Shown here in pieces: positions 52,516 to 62,333 of a stretch of DNA of 64,000 bases. The notes under the pieces were generated by a model that saw nothing but the letters and a program-made list of their open reading frames with translations, had not been told where the DNA came from and did not search any database. A program made the position numbers and the translations under genes. Numbering within the stretch: the stretch's first letter is position 1; each line of letters starts with the position of its first letter. The DNA comes from Candidatus Omnitrophota bacterium (GTDB lineage Bacteria; Omnitrophota; Gorgyraeia; JABMRG01): contig JAUVHV010000004.1 in NCBI GenBank assembly GCA_030593065.1, positions 54,077 to 118,076 of the forward strand, written 5' to 3'.

Positions 52516-54699
52516 ATGAAAAAATTACTAATAATTATAATAGCCTTGTCTTTTTTAATGCATGCCTATGCCGCAGATGACCCAATAGAGTGTGATGGTG
52601 ACCGGATAGAGTATTTTGAGAAGGAGAAGAAGGTTGTTGGAAGCGGAGATGTTGTTATAAAGTATAAAGATATGAAACTTACCTGTGACAGGGTAACAGT
52701 ATTAACAGATACTTACAATGCCATAGCCGAAGGCAACGCGAAATTTACCCAGGGTGAAAATGTTTTTGGCGGCAAGATAATAAATTACAATTTTAGAACT
52801 AATACAGGCAATATACAGGATTTCGCGGGTTTTTCTGACCCCTGGTATACAAAAGGAAAAGACGCGGAACAGGTTAGCAAAGAGGAGATTATTGTAAAAA
52901 AGAGTTATATTACAACATGTAACTGTAAGGTACCGCATTGGAAACTGTCCGCGAACAGGGTAGAGGTATATCCTGAAAAGGTGGTAAATACGTATAACGC
53001 GGCAATGTGGATAAATCCATTATCAATACCAGGCTTTGATATCCCTATATTCTGGATTCCATACTACTGCCATCCTTTAGATGATAATCGCCCTCATGTA
53101 ACTTTAATACCCGGAAAGAGCAAGGAATGGGGGTTATATTTATTAAGCGCGTGGCGTTATCATCTTACCCCTAACCAAAAAGGGTATTTTCATTTAGATT
53201 ATAGGGAGAAAAAAGATTTAGCTGTGGGTATGAGTTATATCTATGATAGTACGTTTATTGGTAAGGGTAATATATTCGGTTATTATATGAATGAGAGAGA
53301 TGTGAAAAGAGACCATTTTTACAACAAGTGGTATAAGTCTGATAAGTGCGATACAACGCCTACAACAGAACTTGAAAAAGGCCTTTTTAGCATACGGCAT
53401 CAGTGGCAGATGACACCGCAGACTCTTGTGACAGCGGAATTATATAAATATAAGAATGAGTATTTTTTAAAGGATTATTTTTATAATGAATATGAAAAGG
53501 ATGAGCGCCCGACCTCATATCTGCTTGCGGCCCACACTCTGCCATTCGGCACTTTAAGTGTTTTAACCAAAAAGAGAGTGAATAGATTTGATTCAATGAC
53601 AGAAATTCTTCCAGAGGCAAAGCTTAATATAAATAGTCAGCGTATTGGGCAGAGCGATTTTTACTATACAGGAAACTTTTCAGCAACAAATATGAATCAG
53701 GTTTACGCGCGGCATACAGATGAAAATCCAGGCACTATAACAGATCCACGGCACGCGAATGTTTTTGATTCATATAATCAAATGTCTTATAAGACAAAGC
53801 TGGGATTCTTATCTGTAACACCTTATGCTGGAACAAAGCAGACATATCTTGACAGAGAAATAAGCGGAGACACATCGATTATAAGTGGTACTGCTTATAC
53901 AGGGGTTGATGTTAGCACAAAGTTTTTTAAAGTCTTTGAAGCGCACGGCGCTCCATTAGGAATAGAATTGAACAGAATCTGTCATCTTGTAACACCTACT
54001 TTAGGTTATAGCCATACATCTAAGCCTACACAGCTTTCAAGCAAGATGCTTACTGGCGGCACATCAAGGGGCAGCGCTATGAGTTTCGGGCTCGAAAATA
54101 AACTGCAGACTAAAAGGGGAGAAGAGCGAGATGAGGTAGTTGATCTCGCGATGCTGCTTGTTAATACGAGTTATGATTTTGATCACACGCCCGGAGGCCA
54201 ATTTGGTGATTATACGGCAAAATTGGAGCTAAAACCATATAGCTGGCTTACAGCGACTTCAGACGCGACTATGGATCCGCATAAACTTTACCACCACAGG
54301 TGGCTTCAGACCATAAATAACAACCTGTCTTTTGACTTTGGGGAGAAGATAGGATCTCTGGGAATCGGCCATAGCTATCAGGCAGGCGCGAATAATATAA
54401 TAACACAGGCAAAACTCAATTTTATACCTGGCTGGCAAATCAGTATTTATGAGGATTTTGATATTTTAGCAACACGCTATGGTGCAAAGAAGAAGGGTGA
54501 TTTAAAGGAGCAGGAATATGTAATTACCAAGGATCTTCATTGTTGGGAAATGGATGTAAGATACAATGTAACCAGAGACAAAGGTGAAGAGATAATGGTT
54601 ATATTCAGGCTCAAGGCGTTTCCTGATATACCATTTGAATTTGGAAGAAGTTACCATAAGCCAAAGTTTGGTTCTCAGTCATATGAGCAAAGTAACTAA
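52516..54699 (+). CDS. lptD: LPS-assembly protein LptD-like outer-membrane translocon
   Basis: A signal peptide (MKKLLIIIIALSFLMHAYA) is followed by an OstA/LptA-like jellyroll repeat (IEYFEKEKKVVGSGDVVIKYKDM, AIAEGNAKFTQGENVFGG) and a large C-terminal barrel (TSYDFDHTPGGQFGDYTAKLE to FGRSYHKPKFG). PIFWIPYYCHPL matches the LptD core. ATG 52516 is preferred over the in-frame TTG at 52504. It indicates an LPS-bearing outer membrane. At about 727 residues it is a typical length. Confidence 0.9.
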   Translation: MKKLLIIIIALSFLMHAYAADDPIECDGDRIEYFEKEKKVVGSGDVVIKYKDMKLTCDRVTVLTDTYNAIAEGNAKFTQGENVFGGKIINYNFRTNTGNIQDFAGFSDPWYTKGKDAEQVSKEEIIVKKSYITTCNCKVPHWKLSANRVEVYPEKVVNTYNAAMWINPLSIPGFDIPIFWIPYYCHPLDDNRPHVTLIPGKSKEWGLYLLSAWRYHLTPNQKGYFHLDYREKKDLAVGMSYIYDSTFIGKGNIFGYYMNERDVKRDHFYNKWYKSDKCDTTPTTELEKGLFSIRHQWQMTPQTLVTAELYKYKNEYFLKDYFYNEYEKDERPTSYLLAAHTLPFGTLSVLTKKRVNRFDSMTEILPEAKLNINSQRIGQSDFYYTGNFSATNMNQVYARHTDENPGTITDPRHANVFDSYNQMSYKTKLGFLSVTPYAGTKQTYLDREISGDTSIISGTAYTGVDVSTKFFKVFEAHGAPLGIELNRICHLVTPTLGYSHTSKPTQLSSKMLTGGTSRGSAMSFGLENKLQTKRGEERDEVVDLAMLLVNTSYDFDHTPGGQFGDYTAKLELKPYSWLTATSDATMDPHKLYHHRWLQTINNNLSFDFGEKIGSLGIGHSYQAGANNIITQAKLNFIPGWQISIYEDFDILATRYGAKKKGDLKEQEYVITKDLHCWEMDVRYNVTRDKGEEIMVIFRLKAFPDIPFEFGRSYHKPKFGSQSYEQSN

Positions 54700-54708
54700 A
54701 GGGGTTAT

Positions 54709-56007
54709 ATGGAAAAAATAGCAGTAATTGGGTCAGGGTATGTAGGCCTTGTAACAGGAGCCTGCTTTGCGGAGATAGGCCATCAGGTAATCTGTGTTGA
54801 TAATAATAAGGATAAGGTAGCCGCCTTAAAACAGGGTAATGTTCCTATTTATGAACCCGGGCTTTCCCAGCTTGTCTTAAAGAATGTAAAGCGCAAGCGG
54901 CTTATTTTTTCAGATAGCATAAAAGAAGGTGTAGAAAATTCAAAGGCTATCTTTATAGCGGTAGGCACCCCGCCTAAGGCAAAGGGAGAAGCGGATTTAA
55001 GCGCGATTGAGGATGTTGCTGAAGAGATAGCAAAATATATGAATTCATATAGGCTTATTATTCAAAAGTCGACAGTTCCCATAGCAACAGGAGACTGGGT
55101 TGAATCTACTGTAAGGATGTTTAAGAAAAAACATGCTAAATTTGACATAGCGTCTAACCCCGAATTCTTAAGAGAGGGTAGCGCGATAGACGATTTTATG
55201 CATCCTGACAGGATAATTATCGGGGTAGAGGCTAAAAAGGCGCGGGAGCTGCTTTCAAGGATATACAAGCCGATAAAGGCAAGAATAGTATTTACAGATG
55301 TAAAGAGCGCGGAACTTATAAAACATGCCTCTAACTCCTTCTTAGCTATGAAGATATCATTTATAAATTCTCTGTCCAGAATTTGCGATGCTTCAGGCGC
55401 GGATATAGACAAAGTAGCACAAGGCCTCGGCATGGATAAGAGAATTGGAAAAGATTTTCTAAAAGCAAGCCTTGGATATGGTGGGTTCTGTTTTCCAAAA
55501 GATTTAGCGGCTTTTATAAATATATGCGAACGCTTAGGATATAATCCCGAACTCTTAAAGGCTACGGCAAAGGTAAATGAGCAGCAGAAAGAGTTTTTTT
55601 TCAGAAAGATAAAGAAGGCCCTTTGGAATATAAGCGGAAAAAGAATCGCGGTCTTAGGCCTTTCATTTAAACCAAATACAGATGATATAAGGCTCTCCCC
55701 CGCAATCGATATTATAAGAATGCTTAAAAAAGCAGGCGCGAAAATTGCTACTTTCGATCCCAGGGCGATGGAGAAGGCCAAGCGGGAACTTAGCGGAGTA
55801 GATTATTGTGATAATGCTTATGATGCTATAACAGGCGCGGATTGCCTTGTTCTGGCAACGGACTGGCCGCAATTTAGCAGGCTTGACCTTAAACGCGTAA
55901 AACGCTTACTAAAGAGGCCTATTATTGTTGATGGAAGAAATATGTTTGACCCGGTTAATATGAAGAGATTAGGTTTTCAATATTCCAGCATTGGGAGGAA
56001 CGCATGA
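54709..56007 (+). CDS. ugd: UDP-glucose 6-dehydrogenase
   Basis: Two-step oxidation of UDP-glucose to UDP-glucuronate. The N-terminal Rossmann motif is VIGSGYVGLVTGACFAEIGH; the active-site cysteine is in SLGYGGFCFPKDLAAF; the C-terminal domain has VLGLSFKPNTDDIRLSPAIDI. The length of 432 residues is normal. It overlaps the next gene by 4 bases and opens the nucleotide-sugar operon. Confidence 0.95.
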   Translation: MEKIAVIGSGYVGLVTGACFAEIGHQVICVDNNKDKVAALKQGNVPIYEPGLSQLVLKNVKRKRLIFSDSIKEGVENSKAIFIAVGTPPKAKGEADLSAIEDVAEEIAKYMNSYRLIIQKSTVPIATGDWVESTVRMFKKKHAKFDIASNPEFLREGSAIDDFMHPDRIIIGVEAKKARELLSRIYKPIKARIVFTDVKSAELIKHASNSFLAMKISFINSLSRICDASGADIDKVAQGLGMDKRIGKDFLKASLGYGGFCFPKDLAAFINICERLGYNPELLKATAKVNEQQKEFFFRKIKKALWNISGKRIAVLGLSFKPNTDDIRLSPAIDIIRMLKKAGAKIATFDPRAMEKAKRELSGVDYCDNAYDAITGADCLVLATDWPQFSRLDLKRVKRLLKRPIIVDGRNMFDPVNMKRLGFQYSSIGRNA

Positions 56008-56450
56008 TAAATGGCGTAAAGATAAAAAAACTAAAGATTATTCCTGATGACCGCGGCAGGCTTATGGAGATACTCCGTAATGACGATGATATGTTCATAA
56101 AATTCGGCCAGGTCTATATGACAACAGCAACTCCAGGCGTAGTAAAGGCATGGCACTGGCACAATAAACAGTTTGATTCTTTTACCTGCGTTTCAGGTAA
56201 GATGCGTTTAGCGCTCTATGACGCGCGCGAAGACTCATCCACAAAAGGAGAGATAGAAGAGTTTGAGATAAGCCTGGATAATCCTATGGTAGTGCAGATA
56301 CCACCAGGGGTTTACCATGGCTTTAAATGCATAGGTAAAGAAGAGGCAATAGTCATAAATACTGTGACAGAACCTTACGATCATAGCAATCCGGATGAAC
56401 TGCGCATAGATGAATATGATAATGACATAGATTATGATTGGAGAAGATAA
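56004..56450 (+). CDS. RmlC-like nucleotide-sugar 3,5-epimerase (cupin)
   Basis: A 148-residue RmlC-fold protein. DDRGRLMEIL opens it, the catalytic histidine region is VVKAWHWHNKQ, and VQIPPGVYHGFKCIG closes the cupin barrel. It is shorter than classical RmlC (about 180 residues) and lacks some of its usual C-terminal part, so it may act on a related dTDP-keto-sugar. The neighbouring rmlA, rmlB and rmlD make a dTDP-sugar role likely. Confidence 0.85.
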   Translation: MINGVKIKKLKIIPDDRGRLMEILRNDDDMFIKFGQVYMTTATPGVVKAWHWHNKQFDSFTCVSGKMRLALYDAREDSSTKGEIEEFEISLDNPMVVQIPPGVYHGFKCIGKEEAIVINTVTEPYDHSNPDELRIDEYDNDIDYDWRR

Positions 56451-56451
56451 G

Positions 56452-57189
56452 ATGGAGACTGTAAAAGGAGTTGTTTTAGCAGGGGGCTTAGGAACACGGC
56501 TTCACCCATTGACTTCTATTACAAATAAGCATCTTTTACCTGTATGGAACAAGCCGATGATCTATTATCCTATAAAGACCCTTGTAGATGCCGGGGTAAA
56601 AGACGTTATGATTGTTACCGGAGGCAACAATGCCGGAGATTTTTTAAGGCTTTTAGGAGATGGCAAAGAATTGGGGCTTAAGCATATAGAGTATGCTTAT
56701 CAAAAGGGTGAAGGCGGAATTGCTGACGCGCTTCGTTTAGCAGAGGATTTTATTGATGGAAACAAGTCGGTTATAGTGCTTGGCGATAATATTATTGAAA
56801 AACCGATAAAGAGGTTTGTTGATAAGTTCAGAAGACAAGACAGTGGTGCCCGGATATTAATAAAAAAGGTTCCTGATCCGAAACGTTTTGGAGTAGTAGA
56901 ATTTGATAAAAGCAAGAAAAGGATCATAAAGATAGCTGAAAAACCAAAAAAACCAAAGACCCATTACGCGGTAACAGGTATATATATGTATGATAGCAGG
57001 GTATTTGACATAGTCAAAAAATTGAAACCTTCCAATAGGGGAGAGCTTGAGATTACAGATGTCAATAACGCGTATATTAAGCACGGCCAGATGGAATACG
57101 ATATCTTATCAGGTTTCTGGACAGATTCAGGCACTTTTGAGTCTCTCTTGCGGGCGAATAACTTAGCGGCAAATCGCCTGTCATCCTGA
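56452..57189 (+). CDS. rmlA: Glucose-1-phosphate thymidylyltransferase (short RmlA type)
   Basis: Activates glucose-1-phosphate with dTTP. The nucleotide motif VLAGGLGTRLHPLTSITNKH and the conserved VWNKPMIYYPI are present, followed by GDNIIEK and PKRFGVVEFD. ATG 56452 follows GGAGAAG; an in-frame start at 56434 lies inside rmlC. It is about 245 residues, shorter than RmlA of the 290-residue class. Confidence 0.92.
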   Translation: METVKGVVLAGGLGTRLHPLTSITNKHLLPVWNKPMIYYPIKTLVDAGVKDVMIVTGGNNAGDFLRLLGDGKELGLKHIEYAYQKGEGGIADALRLAEDFIDGNKSVIVLGDNIIEKPIKRFVDKFRRQDSGARILIKKVPDPKRFGVVEFDKSKKRIIKIAEKPKKPKTHYAVTGIYMYDSRVFDIVKKLKPSNRGELEITDVNNAYIKHGQMEYDILSGFWTDSGTFESLLRANNLAANRLSS

Positions 57190-57275
57190 AGAGAGCGACC
57201 GAGGACGAAATGTCCGGGCGACCAAAGGAAGTCCCTTTAGGGAGAAGTGCCGTGAACTCCGTGAACGGCCAAAAA

Positions 57276-57319
57276 AGGTTGTCATTTAGGTTGTCATTTA
57301 GGTTGTCATTTGTTATAAT
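57276..57319 (+). promoter_or_regulatory. Triple direct repeat with promoter for the Fic gene
   Basis: AGGTTGTCATTT occurs three times in tandem (57276-57287, 57288-57299, 57300-57311). TTGTCA of the middle copy (57291-57296) is 17 bases from TATAAT (57314-57319). Transcription would start about at the ATG at 57326, giving a leaderless or nearly leaderless mRNA. Confidence 0.65.
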
Positions 57320-57325
57320 AATACT

Positions 57326-58384
57326 ATGTCATTTAAGCCGAAATATACGATTACAGATAAGATCCTTAACAACATTTCTCAGATTATGGCAGGGAGAGAG
57401 GTTATTGAGCATTCCAAGCTTATTCCTAAGTGGGAGCTGAAGCTAAAAAAAGAAGCTCGGGTTCATAATGCTCATTCATCTACGAGCATAGAGGGAAATA
57501 AATTAACGCTTGAGCAGGTTAAAGCCTTAGCAGAGAATAAAGAGATTGTAGCCACGGAGAAAGATAAAAAGGAAGTTCTAAATTACCTTAAAGCATTAGA
57601 TTCTATTCCTGAATATGCAAGCAAGAAGACTACAAGCGTTAAGCTCTTTCTTAAGATTCATAAAACTGTAACTATCGGTACCCTGCGGGATAATAAGGAT
57701 TGCGGTGCCTTTAGAAAACACCAGGTTTTTGTAGGTAGGCGTATTTTTGACGGAACTAGTTTCAGGGAAATCGTGGAATATATGCCTCCAAAAACAAAAG
57801 ATGTGCCACAGCTGACAACCGAATTTTTAGATTGGCTCAATCTAGACAAGACGAACAAAATCAACCCTGTTGTTTCTGCAGGTATTGTTCATTACGAAAT
57901 TGCGCGAATTCATCCGTTTATTGATGGAAATGGAAGAACAGCGCGCCTAATTGCATCATTAGTTCTGTATAAAAGCGGATTTGATCACCGGAGATTCTTT
58001 GCGCTTGATGATTATTATGATGAAAATAGATCCGCATATTATGCGGCATTAAAAACAGTTCAGGCAAATAAAGGCGATATAACCAAGTGGCTTGAATATT
58101 TTACAGATGGGGTTTTGTACTCGATAGATAAGGTCAAAGATTTTATTGTAAAAATGGGGCTTTCCTCAAAAATAGAAGAAGGGGAAAGGATAGAATTAAC
58201 TCAGAAACAGATAAAAATCTTAGAGCGAATTAGAGAAAAAGACAGAATCAGTAATAAAGATTTAAGAGATATGTTTGGAGTAACGCGCCAGGCAATACTT
58301 AAAGAGATTTCTAAACTAATAGACGCAAAATTAATCGTGTTAATTGGTAAGGGCAGAGGCGCTTATTACAAGATTTCAGATTAA
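57326..58384 (+). CDS. Fic-domain AMP-transferase, class II with C-terminal winged helix
   Basis: Protein AMPylator-type enzyme. The inhibitory helix motif SSTSIEGN (E56) precedes the Fic domain, the class II arrangement. The active-site HPFIDGNGRTAR begins at H196. A C-terminal winged-helix domain (ISNKDLRDMFGVTRQAILKEI) is typical of stand-alone regulatory Fic proteins. No ribosome binding site precedes the ATG. It has its own promoter and sits between sugar genes of the same direction, so it looks like an insertion. Its target is unknown. Confidence 0.92.
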   Translation: MSFKPKYTITDKILNNISQIMAGREVIEHSKLIPKWELKLKKEARVHNAHSSTSIEGNKLTLEQVKALAENKEIVATEKDKKEVLNYLKALDSIPEYASKKTTSVKLFLKIHKTVTIGTLRDNKDCGAFRKHQVFVGRRIFDGTSFREIVEYMPPKTKDVPQLTTEFLDWLNLDKTNKINPVVSAGIVHYEIARIHPFIDGNGRTARLIASLVLYKSGFDHRRFFALDDYYDENRSAYYAALKTVQANKGDITKWLEYFTDGVLYSIDKVKDFIVKMGLSSKIEEGERIELTQKQIKILERIREKDRISNKDLRDMFGVTRQAILKEISKLIDAKLIVLIGKGRGAYYKISD

Positions 58385-58400
58385 CTTTTGGAACTTTAAA

Positions 58401-59513
58401 ATGAAAATACCAGCACTCGACATGAAGGCACAACTTGCGCCAATAAGGAAAGACATAGATCAGGCAATAGCAAGAGTACTTGACCATGGTGGATTTATTC
58501 TTGGAAAAGAAGTGGAAAAATTTGAGAAAGATATCTGCTTATATTCCGGCTCAAAGTACTCTATAGGTGTATCCAATGGAACTGACGCGATTACGTTAGC
58601 GCTCGAAGCTCTTGGAATAAAAAGGGGCGACAGGGTTTTATGCCCTGCTTTCACCTATTATGCTACTGTTGGCGCGGTTGCGAGCATCGGAGCCATTCCT
58701 GTATTTATTGATATAGACCCAAAGACTTATTGCATAGACCCTGAATCTGTAAAATTATATTTACGCCAAACACCGAAAGCAATTATTCCGGCCCATCTCT
58801 ACGGTCAATGCGCTGATATGGACAGTATATTGGCTATAGCTGATAAGTTTGATCTTAAAGTAATAGAAGATACTGCGCAGGCATTTGGCGCTGAGTATAA
58901 AAATAAAAAAGCAGGAACTATAGGAGATTGCGGTACAGTAAGTTTTTTCCCGGGTAAAAACTTAGGTGCTTGCGGTGACGCGGGGATGATTTTAGTAAGA
59001 GATGAGTCTGTTGCGGATATCCTGCGGCAATTAAGGAATCAGGGCACAGCCCCATCAAACAAATATAAGCATATATATCCAGGCCATAATAACAGGTTAG
59101 ACAGCATACAAGCGGCAATACTGGTTGTTAAGCTTAAATATATGGATATATGGAACCGGAAAAGAGCTGAAAATGCCGTGTATTATAACGGGCAGCTTGC
59201 TGCTCTGGAACTGATAACACCTTATGTTCCTGACGCAAATACTCATATATATCACCAGTATATGGTCCGCGCAAAAAATAATAAAAGCAGAGACAGTATT
59301 ATGAATCACCTAAATGAGAAAGGCATAGACTCGCGTGTTTTTTATCCTATACCCCTGCACCTGCAGCCCTGTTTTTCATATTTAGGTTACAGAAAAGGAA
59401 ATTTTCCGGAATCTGAAAAAGCAGCTCAAGAGATATTCTCTCTGCCTGTCTATCCAGAGCTTACACACGAGCAGATGGATTATGTTGTTAAAAGCATTAA
59501 GGAGGTTTTGTGA
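58401..59513 (+). CDS. DegT/DnrJ/EryC1/StrS-family aminotransferase
   Basis: PLP-dependent enzyme that aminates a nucleotide-linked keto-sugar. GVSNGTDAITLALEALG and the PAFTYYATVGA block open it; VIEDTAQAFGAEY gives the PLP aspartate; SFFPGKNLGACGDAGMI contains the Schiff-base lysine. ATG 58401 gives the family start (MKIPALDMKAQ). With rmlA and rmlB nearby the product is probably a dTDP-amino sugar for a surface glycan. Confidence 0.92.
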   Translation: MKIPALDMKAQLAPIRKDIDQAIARVLDHGGFILGKEVEKFEKDICLYSGSKYSIGVSNGTDAITLALEALGIKRGDRVLCPAFTYYATVGAVASIGAIPVFIDIDPKTYCIDPESVKLYLRQTPKAIIPAHLYGQCADMDSILAIADKFDLKVIEDTAQAFGAEYKNKKAGTIGDCGTVSFFPGKNLGACGDAGMILVRDESVADILRQLRNQGTAPSNKYKHIYPGHNNRLDSIQAAILVVKLKYMDIWNRKRAENAVYYNGQLAALELITPYVPDANTHIYHQYMVRAKNNKSRDSIMNHLNEKGIDSRVFYPIPLHLQPCFSYLGYRKGNFPESEKAAQEIFSLPVYPELTHEQMDYVVKSIKEVL

Positions 59514-60490
59514 AAGCACTTCTCGTAACAGGTGGAGCGGGCTTTATAGGTTCAAACTTTATACGATATATCTTAAATAATTATTCTGATTATAGAATAA
59601 CCAACTTTGATAAGCTGACATATTCAGGAAATTTAAACAATTTAAAAGATGTCCGGGAGAGCAGCAATTATAAGTTTATTAGAGGAGATATATGCAACGC
59701 GAAGCAGGTACAATCCGCTGTAAAGGATTGTGATTATATTATAAATTTTGCCGCTCAGACACATGTAGATCGTTCTATTAAAAGTTCAGAAGAATTTGTT
59801 AAGGCCAATATCGAAGGAGTGCGAACCCTGCTGGATGTGGCAAGAAAACATAAGATAAAGAGATTTCTTCATATCTCTACAGATGAAGTATATGGGGATA
59901 TTAAAAAAGGTTTATCCAGGGAAGATGACTCGTTATTGCCTAACTCTCCCTACGCGGCCAGTAAAGCCGCGGCAGACCTATTGTGCCGCTCATATTTCCA
60001 GACTTATAAGTTTCCGGTTATTATAACAAGGAGCTCAAATAATTTTGGGCCTTATCAGTATCCTGAAAAAGTTATGCCTCTTTTTATTACCAACGCGATA
60101 GAGGATAAGCAATTGCCTCTTTATGGTGATGGAGAGAACATCAGGGACTGGATATATGTATTGGATAACTGTTATGGCATAGATGTCGCGTTGCATAAGG
60201 GCAGACCAGGCCAGATATACAATATAGGCGGCGGTAATTTATTAAAGAATATAAGGATAGCAAGACAGATAGCTGAAGGCCTTGGTAAGAGCGAAAAAAA
60301 TATAAAATTTGTTAAAGATAGGCCTGGCCATGATCGTCGATATGCCCTCTCATCTGATAAGTTGAAGAGATTGGGCTGGAGGAGCGAACATAGCTTTAAT
60401 AAGGCATTAAAGATGACAGTAGAGTGGTATCTTTCCAACCGATGGTGGTGGAAGCCTCTAAAACGCAAAGCAAAGATAATCAAGTGGTGA
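59510..60490 (+). CDS. rmlB: dTDP-glucose 4,6-dehydratase
   Basis: Makes the 4-keto-6-deoxy intermediate from dTDP-glucose. VTGGAGFIGSNFIRYIL is the NAD site; the DEVYGD segment and YAASKAAAD (Tyr-x3-Lys) are catalytic; RSSNNFGPYQYPEK and RPGHDRRYALSSDKLK are diagnostic for RmlB. The start is GTG 59510, overlapping the preceding stop, with GGAGG upstream. Confidence 0.95.
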   Translation: MKALLVTGGAGFIGSNFIRYILNNYSDYRITNFDKLTYSGNLNNLKDVRESSNYKFIRGDICNAKQVQSAVKDCDYIINFAAQTHVDRSIKSSEEFVKANIEGVRTLLDVARKHKIKRFLHISTDEVYGDIKKGLSREDDSLLPNSPYAASKAAADLLCRSYFQTYKFPVIITRSSNNFGPYQYPEKVMPLFITNAIEDKQLPLYGDGENIRDWIYVLDNCYGIDVALHKGRPGQIYNIGGGNLLKNIRIARQIAEGLGKSEKNIKFVKDRPGHDRRYALSSDKLKRLGWRSEHSFNKALKMTVEWYLSNRWWWKPLKRKAKIIKW

Positions 60491-61380
60491 AAAAAATATT
60501 AGTCACAGGTTCAGAAGGCATGCTCGGAAGCGCTTTATTAACCAGCCTTAAAAAATATAATATTGAGGTGGTAGGTACTGATATCAGAAGCAGCGAAAAC
60601 CCTTTGGATATTACCATGCCTGATGATGTTTCGGGTTTTATAAAACATATAAGGCCTGATGCAATAATCCATACAGCAGCATGTACAGATGTTGACGAAT
60701 GCGAGCTCAATCTTAATAAAACATATCTAATAAACAGAGAAGGCACTAATAATATTGCCAAGGCATGCAAAGATACAGGCGCCTTCTTAGTCTATATAAG
60801 CACAGATTTTATTTTTGATGGAAGCAAAACCAGCTCTTATAATGAAGATGATATGCCAGTTCCTATTAATATATATGGCAGATCAAAGTTACAGGGAGAG
60901 GAGTGTGTTAAAAAGTTATTAGAGCAATATCTTATTATACGTACAAGCTGGTTATTTGGCGAAAATGGTAAGAATTTCGTTGATACCATTATTAATAAAG
61001 CAGAATCCGGAGAATTATTAGAAGTTGTTGATGATCAGAAAGGTTCTCCGACATACAGCGTGGACTTTGCGGATGCTGTCATAGAGTTGTTACTTACAGC
61101 TTACAGCTTATCCCCCTTCACTAAAGCTGCGGTGGACAAGCCGCTTACAGCTTTACATATTACCAACTCTGAAAATTGCACCTGGTATGAATTCGCGAAA
61201 GAGATAATAAGAATAAAAGGTATTAAAGATGTAAAAATAGAACCTATTGTATCGAATAAGGTAAAACATATAGCTAAGCGCCCAAAGATGTCTATTCTGG
61301 ATAATTCAGCGTATGTAAAAATAGCAGGTAAAGCATTGCCATCCTGGCAGGATGCTTTAACGCGTTATTTAAAGATATGA
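60487..61380 (+). CDS. rmlD: dTDP-4-dehydrorhamnose reductase
   Basis: Last step of dTDP-rhamnose synthesis. VTGSEGMLGSALL, CTDVDECELN, ISTDFIFDG and YGRSKLQGE are RmlD landmarks. GTG 60487 overlaps the rmlB stop, and a longer upstream frame is not family-like. The 297-residue length is normal. Confidence 0.92.
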   Translation: MKKILVTGSEGMLGSALLTSLKKYNIEVVGTDIRSSENPLDITMPDDVSGFIKHIRPDAIIHTAACTDVDECELNLNKTYLINREGTNNIAKACKDTGAFLVYISTDFIFDGSKTSSYNEDDMPVPINIYGRSKLQGEECVKKLLEQYLIIRTSWLFGENGKNFVDTIINKAESGELLEVVDDQKGSPTYSVDFADAVIELLLTAYSLSPFTKAAVDKPLTALHITNSENCTWYEFAKEIIRIKGIKDVKIEPIVSNKVKHIAKRPKMSILDNSAYVKIAGKALPSWQDALTRYLKI

Positions 61381-62333
61381 AAGTCCTCATAACAGGAATT
61401 GCCGGATTCGTGGGAAGCTATTTAGCGGATCTTTTACTTACAAAAAAAGGTGTTACTCTCTACGGCATCGATTATCCCGGAGCTGATACAAGGAATATAG
61501 ATCATATTAAAGGCAAGCTTAAGCTGTATCGGGAATGTGACATAAAGATTAAACAGGATATTAAAGATCTGCTTAGCAAAACAAGGCCGGATTATGTTAT
61601 TCATCTTGCCGCGCAGTCATCACCGTTATTATCCGCGCAATATCCGGAAGATACCGTAGCGACAAATATCATAGGGCAGGTCAATATATTTGAAGCATTA
61701 TCTGCTTTAAAGCTAAGGCCAGGAATTGTTATAGCAGGTTCATGTGATGAGTATGGCTTTGTAGCTAAAAAGGATATGCCCATAAAAGAGGGTTATAAGT
61801 TAAATCCTCGTAATCTATATGCTTTAACAAAGGTAACACAGGAATTACTCGGTTTAAAGTTCTATAATAAGCAGGGTTATGATGTGACAGTAACAAGGCC
61901 TTTTCATACTACAGGCCCTAAGCGGCCTGAGAGGTTTGTCTGTTCCAGCTTTGCAAAGCAGATAGCATTGATAGAGAAGGATAGACAAAAGCCCATAATC
62001 TTTGCCGGTAATATGAATATAATGCGGGATTTTACAGATGTAAGAGATGTTGCAAACGCGTATTGGCTATTGTTAAAAAAAGGCAAGCCTGGTGAATGCT
62101 ACAATATCTGTTCAGGAAAAGCATACTCTATAAAAAATATTCTGGAAATATTGTTATCATTGTCAAAGGTAGAGGTAAAAGTAAAGGCAAGGACAGATAG
62201 AATGCGCTCAAATGATGTTCCTATGTTTGTTGGTGATAATAACAAATTAAAGAAAGCAACTGGCTGGCAGCCTAAGATATCGATAGTGCAGACCTTAAAA
62301 GACCTCTTAAATTATTGGAGAGAACAGGTATGA
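61377..62333 (+). CDS. GDP-6-deoxymannose reductase/GMD-like SDR
   Basis: Extended SDR with ITGIAGFVGSYLADLLL, HLAAQSSPLLS, the catalytic YALTKVTQE and RPFHTTGPKRPERFVCSSF, patterns of the Rmd/Gmd group that handles GDP-6-deoxy-4-keto-mannose. No clear gmd partner is next to it, so the exact sugar is uncertain. It overlaps both neighbours by 4 bases, within the polysaccharide operon. Confidence 0.82.
   Translation: MKVLITGIAGFVGSYLADLLLTKKGVTLYGIDYPGADTRNIDHIKGKLKLYRECDIKIKQDIKDLLSKTRPDYVIHLAAQSSPLLSAQYPEDTVATNIIGQVNIFEALSALKLRPGIVIAGSCDEYGFVAKKDMPIKEGYKLNPRNLYALTKVTQELLGLKFYNKQGYDVTVTRPFHTTGPKRPERFVCSSFAKQIALIEKDRQKPIIFAGNMNIMRDFTDVRDVANAYWLLLKKGKPGECYNICSGKAYSIKNILEILLSLSKVEVKVKARTDRMRSNDVPMFVGDNNKLKKATGWQPKISIVQTLKDLLNYWREQV

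Noticed and set aside
55062..55781. 239-codon open frame opposite ugd
   Set aside because: Antisense to a complete, conserved dehydrogenase; no ribosome binding site or family match.
57276..57311. The three 12-bp units as a CRISPR or VNTR gene feature
   Set aside because: There are only three units with no spacers, and they overlap a promoter, so a regulatory direct repeat is the simpler reading.
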